From NCBI GenBank assembly GCA_902550555.1, contig CACCZR010000004.1, positions 54,516 to 118,515 of the forward strand: 64,000 bases of DNA, given 5' to 3'. Made by a program: the position numbers and the translations under genes. Shown one piece after another: positions 31,034 to 38,711 of this stretch (position 1 is its first letter; the number at the start of each line of letters is the position of its first letter). The stretch is from an uncultured SAR116 cluster alpha proteobacterium (GTDB lineage: Bacteria; Pseudomonadota; Alphaproteobacteria; Puniceispirillales; Marisalimonadaceae). Under the pieces are notes generated by a model, which was given only the letters and a program-made list of their open reading frames with translations, ran no database searches and was not told where the DNA came from.

Positions 31034-31426
31034 TTAATTCCTAATTTTTATTAGAACTTCAACCCCATCATTTTCAAAACCTCTTGGAATTTTAGGAAAC
31101 TTTGAGAAGGTTATTTCATCTAGGTCAATATCTGTTAATTCACCAGTATTTTGATTAAGAAAATGATGATGGTGTGACACATTAGTATCAAAAATTGTAA
31201 CTTCACCTTGTTGATCAATTTGTTTTAAGAGACCAACATTCACAAATTTATTTAAACAATTATATATTGTTGCTAAAGAAATATTATGCCCTTTTGTTGA
31301 TACTTCTTTTTGAATTGTTTCGGCAGTAAAATGTTTGTTTTTTCCATCCAAAATTAAATTAGCTAAAAGAATTCTTTGCTTAGTTGGCCTTAATTTAACA
31401 TCTCTTAACTTCTTTAAGATATTCAT
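31034..31426 (-). CDS. irr: Fur-family regulator, Irr-like
   Basis: A 130-residue Fur-superfamily repressor. Residues 1-80 are the winged-helix domain (LRPTKQRILLANLIL, then ISLATIYNCLNKF as recognition helix). The dimer domain has SHHHHF (84-89), the His-rich haem/metal site of Irr, followed by a GELTDID segment and a PKIPRGFENDGVEVLIKIR ending typical of Irr. The N-terminal GCPWHD haem motif of Bradyrhizobium Irr is absent, as in many other Irr proteins. Start is ATG 31426; a TTG two codons earlier opens the frame. A TATAAT five bases ahead of the ATG suggests a leaderless message. It probably controls katG through the adjacent box. Confidence 0.8.
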   Translation of the reverse strand: MNILKKLRDVKLRPTKQRILLANLILDGKNKHFTAETIQKEVSTKGHNISLATIYNCLNKFVNVGLLKQIDQQGEVTIFDTNVSHHHHFLNQNTGELTDIDLDEITFSKFPKIPRGFENDGVEVLIKIRN

Positions 31427-31431
31427 ACACA

Positions 31432-31462
31432 ATTATAATTATGCTTATCCATTCTTTGTCAA
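31432..31462 (-). promoter_or_regulatory. Predicted promoter of irr, giving a near-leaderless mRNA
   Basis: Minus-strand TTGACA (31462-31457) and TATAAT (31437-31432) are both perfect but 19 bases apart, longer than the optimum. The -10 ends only five bases before the irr ATG at 31426, so transcription would begin at or next to the start codon; no Shine-Dalgarno sequence is present. Confidence 0.5.
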
Positions 31463-31479
31463 GTATTTGAATAAATAAT

Positions 31480-31488
31480 TGCTATAAT
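31480..31488 (+). promoter_or_regulatory. Extended -10 promoter of the amidase gene
   Basis: TGCTATAAT at 31480-31488 is a perfect extended -10. The start point would be near 31495, with GAGGAT at 31515-31520 as ribosome-binding site six bases before the ATG at 31527. It is divergent from the irr promoter across the 100-base gap. Confidence 0.5.
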
Positions 31489-31526
31489 TTTATTGTGTAA
31501 TAAAGTTGAATTATGAGGATAAATAA

Positions 31527-32945
31527 ATGAACAAGATATCAAACTTACCTGCACATAAAGCTAGAAATTTAATTGGACAAAAAAAAATCTCATCAACCGA
31601 ACTTATTAAAAGTTGCATAGAGCAATATGAAAAGCACAATTCAAACGTAAATGCTATCGTAGCATTTGATCAAAAAGATGTGCTTGATCAAGCTAAAAAG
31701 TGTGATGAAAAAGTTTCTAAGGGAGATACTTTAGGATTACTTCACGGCTTACCAGTTGGAATAAAAGATTTACAAATGGTAAAAAACCTTAGGTCAACCT
31801 ACGGCTCATTATTATTTAAAGATCATATTCCAAAACATGATGATAATATTATTAAGAATATTCGTGAAGAAGGGGGAATTGTTTTCTGTAAAACGAATAC
31901 TCCTGAATTTGGTGCAGGTGCAAATACAAAAAATAGAGTTTATGGAGCAACAGGAAATCCATTTCAATTTGATTTAACATCTGCTGGTTCATCTGGAGGG
32001 AGTGCAGCTGCATTATCGCTAAACATGTTATCTCTAGCAACAGGTACCGACTACGGAGGTAGTTTAAGGACGCCTGCAAGTTTTTGTGGTGTCACTGGTT
32101 TTAGACCTTCTCCAGGAATGGTACCCTCAACTGAAGGTATAGTATTAAATCCTTTTTCTGTTGCTGGGCCAATGGGAAGAGATGTAACTGATGCTTATTT
32201 ATTATTACAGGGCATAGTTGATATAAATAATAGTGATATTTTTTCATCTTTAAATTCATTTTCTCTTCCAGCGGAACTTATACCTTCAGATTTATCATCT
32301 ATTAAAATGGCCTTTTCCACTGACCTTGGATGTGCTCCTGTAGATAATGAAATCAAAAAAGTTTTCCTGAAAAAAATTGAAGTCATTAAAAGTTGTTTTA
32401 ACTACACTAATAATGATCACCCAAACTTTTTAAATATACATGATTGTTTTGAGGTTATTAGAGGTTTTAATTATGTAGCATCACATCTTGAAAAAGTTAA
32501 AAATAATAGGGAACTTCTAGGACCAAACGTTATTGATAATGTCGAAAGAGGTCTAAAATATTCGATGGAAGATGTAACTTGGGCACACCGAGAACAAACG
32601 AAAATTTTTAATAATTTTAGAAAGTTTTTTGAAAATTATGATGTTTTAATTTGCCCTGCTGCTTCAGTATCTCCTTTCCCACATGAACAGCTTTTTGTGG
32701 AAGAAATAAACAATGAAAAACTTCCTACTTATATGAGATGGCTTGCTCTTAGCTATGCTCCTTCAATGGCTATTCCATGTGCATGGGCATTACCTTGTGG
32801 GCTGGATCATAAAAACTTACCATTTGGAATTCAATTAATCGCTCCTGCAGGTAATGATGCTAAGTTAAGCGAAATAGCTCTTGCAATAGAGGATGCTTTA
32901 TCAAATCATGAGGAAACAAAAAGAGCTATTCCAGATATAGTTTAA
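31527..32945 (+). CDS. Amidase-signature family hydrolase
   Basis: A 472-residue member of the amidase signature family. The Ser-cisSer-Lys triad is visible: Lys80 in LPVGIKD, Ser155 in SAGSSGGSA and nucleophile Ser179 in TDYGGSLRTP, with the same spacing (75 and 24) as in characterised amidases. GatA is unlikely because no gatB or gatC is near and the protein departs from GatA at the C terminus. The substrate amide is unknown. It converges on a beta-alanine-type aminotransferase gene with a four-base overlap of stop codons. Confidence 0.85.
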   Translation: MNKISNLPAHKARNLIGQKKISSTELIKSCIEQYEKHNSNVNAIVAFDQKDVLDQAKKCDEKVSKGDTLGLLHGLPVGIKDLQMVKNLRSTYGSLLFKDHIPKHDDNIIKNIREEGGIVFCKTNTPEFGAGANTKNRVYGATGNPFQFDLTSAGSSGGSAAALSLNMLSLATGTDYGGSLRTPASFCGVTGFRPSPGMVPSTEGIVLNPFSVAGPMGRDVTDAYLLLQGIVDINNSDIFSSLNSFSLPAELIPSDLSSIKMAFSTDLGCAPVDNEIKKVFLKKIEVIKSCFNYTNNDHPNFLNIHDCFEVIRGFNYVASHLEKVKNNRELLGPNVIDNVERGLKYSMEDVTWAHREQTKIFNNFRKFFENYDVLICPAASVSPFPHEQLFVEEINNEKLPTYMRWLALSYAPSMAIPCAWALPCGLDHKNLPFGIQLIAPAGNDAKLSEIALAIEDALSNHEETKRAIPDIV

Positions 32946-34255
32946 TTTATCTCTTTTAAAGCTTCACGAGTTTTATCAAACATTTCATCAATATGTTTTC
33001 GTTCAGCAATTAAAGGTGGAGTTACTGCCATGGTATCTTGTGTAAATCGTACCATAACACCTTTATCCCACATTCTTTTCATTAATTCATATCCACGAGA
33101 GCCGACAGCACCTTCTCTTGGCATTAATTCAACTGAAGCAACCAAACCAATATTTCTAATATCAATTATATGATTTTCACCTTTTAAAGAATGTGCCACT
33201 TCTTCCATATAAGGTGATAGTTCAGATGCTCTCTCAAATAAGTTTTCTTCCTTATATATTTCAAGTGTAGCTAGTCCTGCTGCAGCTGCAATAGGGTGAC
33301 CAGAATATGTATAACCATGAAATAATTCTATTGGATTATCTGCTTCATCTAACATGGTTTCATATATTTCATCCTTAACTACTGCACCTCCCATTGGGAT
33401 AACACCATTCGTTATGCCTTTTGCACAAGAAATTATATCTGGGACTACTCCAAAGTAGTCTGAAGCTGTTGCTGTTCCTAATCTTCCAAAACCTGTAATA
33501 ACTTCATCAAAAATAAGTAAAATATCATGTTTAGTACAAATAGATCTTAACTTTTTTAAATACCCTTTTGGGGGAGGCAAAACACCAGTAGAACCTGCCA
33601 TTGGTTCAACTATAACTGCTGCAATAGTAGATGCGTCATGAAGTGCAATAATATCTTCTAACTTATCTGCAAATTCTTCACCATACACTGGTTCTCCTCT
33701 AGAGAATGCATTCCTTTCATGGTCAAAAGTATGAGGAAGATGGTCTACACCTGATAATAAAGTACCAAAATATTGTCTATTTCTTGGCATGCCACCAACA
33801 GAAATCCCTCCAAAACCGACGCCATGATAGCCTCTTTCTCTGCCAATTAGCCTTGTTTTAGTGCCCTTTCCTCTTGCACGGTGATAAGCTAATGCGATCT
33901 TTAAAGTTGTATCTACAGCTTCTGAACCAGAATTTGTAAAGAAGACATGATTCATTCCATCTGGAAAAATTTCAGAAATTCTATTAGCCAATTCAAATGC
34001 TTTTGGATGACCAAATTGAAAGCAAGGGGCGTAGTCCAAAACTGAAAGCTGTTTTGTTATAGCTTCATTTATCTTTCTTCTGTTATGGCCTGCATTTACA
34101 CACCACAAACCTGCAGTTGCATCTAGAATATCGTTACCTTCTTGACTTTTATAATACATTCCTTCAGCAGAACACACAATCCTAGGATCTTTTTTAAAAT
34201 CTCTATTAGCTGTAAATGGCATCCAATAAGATTCTAAATCATTTATTTTTTTCAT
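32942..34255 (-). CDS. Class III aminotransferase, beta-alanine:pyruvate type
   Basis: A 437-residue PLP enzyme. WMPFTANRDFKKDPR (11-25), HVFFTNSGSEAVD (103-115), RGYHGVGFGG (141-150), Asp250 in LIFDEV and the PLP Lys279 in SCAKGITNG are visible. The N-terminal WMP(F/Y)TANR segment and the overall layout match omega-amino acid:pyruvate transaminases (EC 2.6.1.18 type), which convert beta-alanine to malonate semialdehyde. Other omega-amines or taurine-like substrates are possible. The next gene upstream on the same strand is an FAH-family protein 84 bases away. Confidence 0.82.
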   Translation of the reverse strand: MKKINDLESYWMPFTANRDFKKDPRIVCSAEGMYYKSQEGNDILDATAGLWCVNAGHNRRKINEAITKQLSVLDYAPCFQFGHPKAFELANRISEIFPDGMNHVFFTNSGSEAVDTTLKIALAYHRARGKGTKTRLIGRERGYHGVGFGGISVGGMPRNRQYFGTLLSGVDHLPHTFDHERNAFSRGEPVYGEEFADKLEDIIALHDASTIAAVIVEPMAGSTGVLPPPKGYLKKLRSICTKHDILLIFDEVITGFGRLGTATASDYFGVVPDIISCAKGITNGVIPMGGAVVKDEIYETMLDEADNPIELFHGYTYSGHPIAAAAGLATLEIYKEENLFERASELSPYMEEVAHSLKGENHIIDIRNIGLVASVELMPREGAVGSRGYELMKRMWDKGVMVRFTQDTMAVTPPLIAERKHIDEMFDKTREALKEIN

Positions 34256-34339
34256 AGATCGAACCTTTATATCTTTATTTTTTAAATACTAATATCTAGT
34301 ATGTTTGTTTAAAGTTAATTTATCAAACAAAAAAATTAG

Positions 34340-35485
34340 TTAACTGATCAAATTTCTCTTAGAGAAATTTTTATATAAATCAGAAATACCAAATGTCCAT
34401 TCAGGGCATTCAGTACTTAAATTAACATAATTAACTAATTTCCCTAAATTCTTTTCAGTGATTATAACCTTATCACCTACTTTATGTGTAAAACCCTCGC
34501 CTTTTTTATCTCTATCTTCAGTTGGTGCAAACAAAGTTCCTAAAAATAACATGAAACCATCGGGATATTGATGATGTCTTGAGCAAGTTTGATTAACTAA
34601 ATCTTCGGGATCTCTGCTAATTTCTGACATGAAACTTGAACCATTTAGCTTAAAGTTATCTTCACCCTCAACAGTCATATGAATTTCAGCTTGTCTAACG
34701 TCATTAAGATTATATGTTTCGTCAAATAGTCTTATAAATGGACCTATTGAACAAGATGCATTATTGTCTTTAGCTTTTCCTAAAAGTAGTGCTGATCTTC
34801 CTTCAACATCTCTTAGATTTACATCATTACCTAATGAAGCCCCAATGATTTTGGATTTACTATTAATTGCTAAAACTATTTCGGGCTCGGGGTTATTCCA
34901 ATTAGAAATTGGATGAAGTCCAACTTCTGCGCCGTGCCCTACAGATGAAAGAACTTGGGCTTTTGTAAAAACTTCAGCATCTTTACCAATACCAACCTCA
35001 AGATATTGAGACCATAAGCCTTCTTTAATTAAAACTTCTTTAACGTCTTGAGCCTTTTGAGAACCTGGAACGATATTCTTTAAATTACTTCCTATTAAAT
35101 CGCCAATTGATGCTCTTAATTCCTTTGCCTTCTTTAAATCTCCAGATGCTCTTTCTTCAATTACTCTCTCTACCATTGATTTTGCGAATGTTACTCCACA
35201 AGCTTTTACTACTTGTAAATCGCATGGAGCTAATAATCTTATTTCTGGATCAAAATTTTTATTTTCTACATTACTATCGATTTCATCAATAGAAGTAATT
35301 TTATTGCCAGAGTTCTGTTTTATATAATCAATTGGATTTTCAAGTTCTAAAAGACTACTAACTGTTGGTATTTCTTTTGTGGTTATATCATAGATGTCAT
35401 TATCAATAATTTTAACAACTGAAGGTCCATTATTTTTTTTTGACCATATTCTTCCAACATAAGTTCCATTTCTAAAATATCCCAT
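34340..35485 (-). CDS. FAH-family protein (COG3970-like)
   Basis: A 381-residue protein of the longer FAH-superfamily branch. An N-terminal domain (1-~85) is followed by the catalytic fold with CGVTFAKSMVERVIEE (~96-111), GIGKDAEVFTKA, NNPEPEIVLAIN (metal-binding Glu residues) and FLGTLFAPTEDR near the end. Members of this branch are often found with sugar-acid or aromatic-acid degradation enzymes and may act as hydrolases or dehydratases of 2-keto acids; I cannot name the substrate. It is divergent from the dehydrogenase gene at 35594 and upstream of the aminotransferase gene on its strand. Confidence 0.75.
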   Translation of the reverse strand: MGYFRNGTYVGRIWSKKNNGPSVVKIIDNDIYDITTKEIPTVSSLLELENPIDYIKQNSGNKITSIDEIDSNVENKNFDPEIRLLAPCDLQVVKACGVTFAKSMVERVIEERASGDLKKAKELRASIGDLIGSNLKNIVPGSQKAQDVKEVLIKEGLWSQYLEVGIGKDAEVFTKAQVLSSVGHGAEVGLHPISNWNNPEPEIVLAINSKSKIIGASLGNDVNLRDVEGRSALLLGKAKDNNASCSIGPFIRLFDETYNLNDVRQAEIHMTVEGEDNFKLNGSSFMSEISRDPEDLVNQTCSRHHQYPDGFMLFLGTLFAPTEDRDKKGEGFTHKVGDKVIITEKNLGKLVNYVNLSTECPEWTFGISDLYKNFSKRNLIS

Positions 35486-35593
35486 GTCTTCTTTATCCTT
35501 TTAATTTTAAGCTTCCTTTATATTAAAAAATAAATTTAAATATTCAAAAAGATTAATTTAAATTATTTGATTTAACTAAAATTAGGATTTTGT

Positions 35594-36484
35594 ATGAAAA
35601 AGATTGCTTTTATTGGACTTGGTAACATGGGGTCTCCTCTTTGTCAGAGATTATTACTTAAATACAATGTAGACATTTTTGATATAAATAAATCTAATTT
35701 AAAACGATTGGAAACTTTAGGCGGTAGAATTGTAAAAGATCTTCAAACTATTGCTAATAATGATTTTATTTTTTTATGTCTTCCTACAAGCGATATTGTT
35801 GAAAGTTTAATTATAGGAAATCAAGGGTTAGCTAAACATTTGAAAAAAGGTACATCTATTATTGATATGACTACAGGTGAACCAAAAATAACACGTAAAA
35901 TTGAAAATATTTTGTCAAAAAAAGGTATTAACTTTGTTGACGCTCCTGTAAGTGGCGGGCCCAAAGGGGCTTTAAATGGTACAATAGCGATAATGGCAGG
36001 ATGTAAAGAAGATCATTATGAAAAAATAAAACCTTTACTGAATGTTATCAGCGAAAATGTTTTTCATACAGGAGATGTTGGAAGTGGCCACAGTCTAAAA
36101 GCTGGAAATAACTTATTAAATCTCATTTGTAGAATTGCAACTTTTGAAGTTGTTTCCTTGCTAGTAAAAGATGGAATAGATCCAAATACAGCAGTTGAAG
36201 TTATTCAAAAAAGTTCAGGAAGAAACTATGCAACCGAGATAACTTTACCTGATAATATTTTATCTGGAAAAATGTTTCAGGGGTTCACTACGGGTTTAAT
36301 GAATAAAGATGCTACTATTGCCTTAAACAATGGAGAACTATTAAAAACTGATTTACCACTTGGAAAATTGTCAAAAAAAATACTTCAAGAAACAATTGAA
36401 GAATTTGGTCTTGAGGCTGACATGAGCAATATTGCACTGACTTTTGAAGACAAAAATCAAATCAGATTGAGACCAATAGATTAG
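35594..36484 (+). CDS. Beta-hydroxyacid dehydrogenase (3-hydroxyisobutyrate dehydrogenase family)
   Basis: A 296-residue NAD(P)-dependent dehydrogenase. IAFIGLGNMGSPL (4-16) is the Rossmann motif, DAPVSGGPKGALNGT (116-130) the substrate-binding segment, and Lys169 in GHSLKAGNNLL the catalytic Lys. The family includes GarR/GlxR tartronate-semialdehyde reductases and 3-hydroxyisobutyrate dehydrogenase; the exact 3-hydroxyacid is open. With the neighbouring beta-alanine-type aminotransferase one could imagine reduction of a semialdehyde such as malonate semialdehyde, which is inference. Its stop overlaps that of the convergent glycosyltransferase fusion (TTAG). Confidence 0.83.
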   Translation: MKKIAFIGLGNMGSPLCQRLLLKYNVDIFDINKSNLKRLETLGGRIVKDLQTIANNDFIFLCLPTSDIVESLIIGNQGLAKHLKKGTSIIDMTTGEPKITRKIENILSKKGINFVDAPVSGGPKGALNGTIAIMAGCKEDHYEKIKPLLNVISENVFHTGDVGSGHSLKAGNNLLNLICRIATFEVVSLLVKDGIDPNTAVEVIQKSSGRNYATEITLPDNILSGKMFQGFTTGLMNKDATIALNNGELLKTDLPLGKLSKKILQETIEEFGLEADMSNIALTFEDKNQIRLRPID

Positions 36485-37869
36485 TTCAATAATATGTAGA
36501 GATGAACAATTATCCAAATTAAAATTGTTATCAAAACCGCTGCAGAACCATAATCTTTTGCCCTTTTAGAAAGACCATGATAATCATAAGAAATTCTATC
36601 AACTGTAGCTTCTACACTTGAATTCAATAATTCAACAATCAAAATTAGCAAAGAAGTGAAAACCATTAGAAATTTTTCAAAAGAAGTCGTTTCTATTAAA
36701 AGAATTAAAGCTATAGAGAAAATAACTAATAATAATTCTTGTCTAAAAGCACTCTCTTCTTTTATTGCAAAAACAAGACCTGACCATGAGTTTTTTGACG
36801 CATTAAACGCCCTAGAAAAACCATTATTTCCTTTGTAGGGGTTTTCATTAAAATCATAAGTTTTGTCAAAATTTTCTTTAGTATGAGCTAAATATTTTTC
36901 AAACGTCTGAGTTGTACTTTCCCAAGAGAATTGTTTAGCAAAATTTAAAGGAATATTCTTATTTATTTTTAATGCTTTTTTACATGCATTTTTTAAATTT
37001 TTATCTAAATAACCGGCACCTGAATTTCCTATTACGTCAATTGGGCCAGTCACAGGGTAAGCTGCTACCGGAAGGCCACAAGCCATAGCTTCAAGAAGAA
37101 CTAAGCCAAAAGTATCAGTTTTGCTTGGGAAAACAAATATATCGGCTTTATTATAAAATTCAGCTAATTCAAATTTACTTTTCTCGCCAAAAAATTTAAC
37201 TTCGGGATATTTCAGTTTTAAAAAATTTAATGCTGGACCAGCTCCAACAACCCATTTTTCAGAGGGCAAATCTATTTTTAAAAAATCTTCTAAATTTTTT
37301 TCTACTGACACTCTTCCTACGTTTAACAAAATTGGTTTTTTATTTTTTTTCTTTTTAGGATCAGGTTTAAAAATTTTTAAATCAACACCTCTTGACCATA
37401 TTTGAGGATTTTTAATATTCCATTTTATTAAATCTTTTTTAACAGTTTCAGTTGGTACCATTACTAGTTTTGATAATTTGTGAAACCATCTCACATAAAA
37501 ATACGTAATTTTTAAAGGAATAAACGTTCTTGCATACACATATTCTGGAAAACGAGTGTGATAAGCAGATGTAAACGTAAGATTATTTCTTTTAGCGTAT
37601 CCCCTTGCTGCTAAACCAAGAGGTCCTTCAGTTGAAATGTGCAAATGATCAGGATTGAACTCTCTTATTAATCTTGAAACTTTAGCACCTGGAAATAAAG
37701 ATAATCTAATCTCAGGGTATGTAGGACAAGGAAAAGTTTTAAATTCACTTGGATTGATTATTAAAACTTGATGGCCTAACTTTTTTAAATTTAAGGTTGT
37801 TTCTTCAAGTGTTCTTACTACTCCATTCACCTGAGGTTTCCAAGCATCTGTTACAATACATATTTTCAA
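36481..37869 (-). CDS. GT4 glycosyltransferase fused to a DgkA-type diacylglycerol kinase
   Basis: A 462-residue two-domain protein. Residues 1-~335 are a GT-B, family 4 glycosyltransferase (TDAWKPQVNGVVRTLEE at 7-23, HLHISTEGPLGLAARG at 75-90, TDTFGLVLLEAMACGLPV at 251-268). Residues ~349-462 are a complete DgkA domain with three membrane helices. The E. coli DgkA catalytic residues Glu28, Glu34, Glu69, Asn72, Glu76, Asp80, Lys94 and Asp95 match Glu372, Glu378, Glu413, Asn416, Glu420, Asp424, Lys438 and Asp439 without a gap. The gene overlaps plcP by four bases. By analogy to the PlcP-Agt lipid-remodelling pair, the GT part would put sugar on diacylglycerol and the DgkA part would phosphorylate it. 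I read no frameshift in between. Confidence 0.85.
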   Translation of the reverse strand: MKICIVTDAWKPQVNGVVRTLEETTLNLKKLGHQVLIINPSEFKTFPCPTYPEIRLSLFPGAKVSRLIREFNPDHLHISTEGPLGLAARGYAKRNNLTFTSAYHTRFPEYVYARTFIPLKITYFYVRWFHKLSKLVMVPTETVKKDLIKWNIKNPQIWSRGVDLKIFKPDPKKKKNKKPILLNVGRVSVEKNLEDFLKIDLPSEKWVVGAGPALNFLKLKYPEVKFFGEKSKFELAEFYNKADIFVFPSKTDTFGLVLLEAMACGLPVAAYPVTGPIDVIGNSGAGYLDKNLKNACKKALKINKNIPLNFAKQFSWESTTQTFEKYLAHTKENFDKTYDFNENPYKGNNGFSRAFNASKNSWSGLVFAIKEESAFRQELLLVIFSIALILLIETTSFEKFLMVFTSLLILIVELLNSSVEATVDRISYDYHGLSKRAKDYGSAAVLITILIWIIVHLYILLN

Positions 37870-38654
37870 GATACAGCCTTTTTAATATTTTCAGTCTCTT
37901 TAATCTGTTTTTTTTCTTTTACCCAGTCAATGATTTCAAGTGTTCCATCATAATGCTCGACTAAAGCCGTTAGAGATTCTACCCAATCACCATCATTTGC
38001 ATAAATTTTCCCGTTAATTTTTTTTAATTCAGATTTGTGAATGTGCCCGCATACCACACCATCACAGCCTCTTCTTGAAGCTTCATTTACCATAAGGGTT
38101 TCAAATGCATTAATAAAAGAAACCGCTTTTTTAACTTTTAGTTTTAGATATTGTGAAAGAGACCAATAAGGTAAATTTAAATGATTTCTTATTTTGTTAA
38201 ATTTTACATTTATCCACAACAAAAAAGAATAAGCATTATCGCCTATGTATGCTAACCATCTAGCATGTTGAATAACCGTATCAAATAAATCTCCATGAAT
38301 AACCCATAACTTCTCATTTTTTAAAGTTTTATGAAAAGCTTGGTTTTTAATTTTAATATCACCAAATTTCAATCCTATAAAAGCTCTTGCTCCTTCATCA
38401 TGATTTCCAGGAATAAAAGTTATTTTTGTACCTTTTCGAGCTTTTCTCAAAATTTTTTGAATAACGTCGTTATGCTCTTGAGGCCAATACCATTTTCGTC
38501 TTATTCTCCAACCATCAATAATATCACCGACAAGGTATAAAAAATCACAGTCAAAGGTTTTCAAAAAATCCAATAACTCTCTTGATTGAGAACCTGGAGT
38601 CCCTAGGTGAATGTCAGACAACCAAATTGTTCTATATTTATAAAAACTTTTAAT
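37866..38654 (-). CDS. plcP: PlcP-like metallophosphoesterase (phospholipase C of lipid remodelling)
   Basis: A calcineurin-like phosphoesterase of the UDP-2,3-diacylglucosamine diphosphatase-like group. Metal ligands are in LSDIHLG, GDIIDGW, IPGNHD, VIHGDLFD and CGHIHKSE. In rhizobia and marine bacteria, members next to a glycosyltransferase (Agt) are PlcP, which releases diacylglycerol from phospholipids under phosphate limitation; the overlap with a GT4 gene supports that reading over LpxH. The only standard start (TTG 38621) would give a protein beginning at SDIHLG and lose the first beta strand. The frame extends to an ATT at 38654 with AAAGGG seven bases before it, restoring YRTIWLSDIHLG; I therefore give that start, tentatively. 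Confidence 0.75.
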   Translation of the reverse strand: MKSFYKYRTIWLSDIHLGTPGSQSRELLDFLKTFDCDFLYLVGDIIDGWRIRRKWYWPQEHNDVIQKILRKARKGTKITFIPGNHDEGARAFIGLKFGDIKIKNQAFHKTLKNEKLWVIHGDLFDTVIQHARWLAYIGDNAYSFLLWINVKFNKIRNHLNLPYWSLSQYLKLKVKKAVSFINAFETLMVNEASRRGCDGVVCGHIHKSELKKINGKIYANDGDWVESLTALVEHYDGTLEIIDWVKEKKQIKETENIKKAVS

Positions 38655-38711
38655 TTAATAACCCTTTATACATTGCAGCTATGTATATAAGTTAGTTATT
38701 ACAGTTTTATT

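Noticed and set aside
31431..31440. AATTATAATT as a PerR-type operator for irr
   Set aside because: Only a 10-base AT palindrome that is mostly explained by the TATAAT -10 element of the irr promoter.
36800..36900. The glycosyltransferase-DgkA fusion as a sequencing or frameshift artefact
   Set aside because: Both domains are complete in one frame, the linker is a short charged stretch, and DgkA active-site spacing is preserved without gaps; an artefact would need to remove a stop and a start cleanly.
38687..38704. Pho box upstream of plcP
   Set aside because: Only the first half-site (CTGTAAT) fits; the second matches three of seven positions. It is kept as a hint in a finding, not as a feature.
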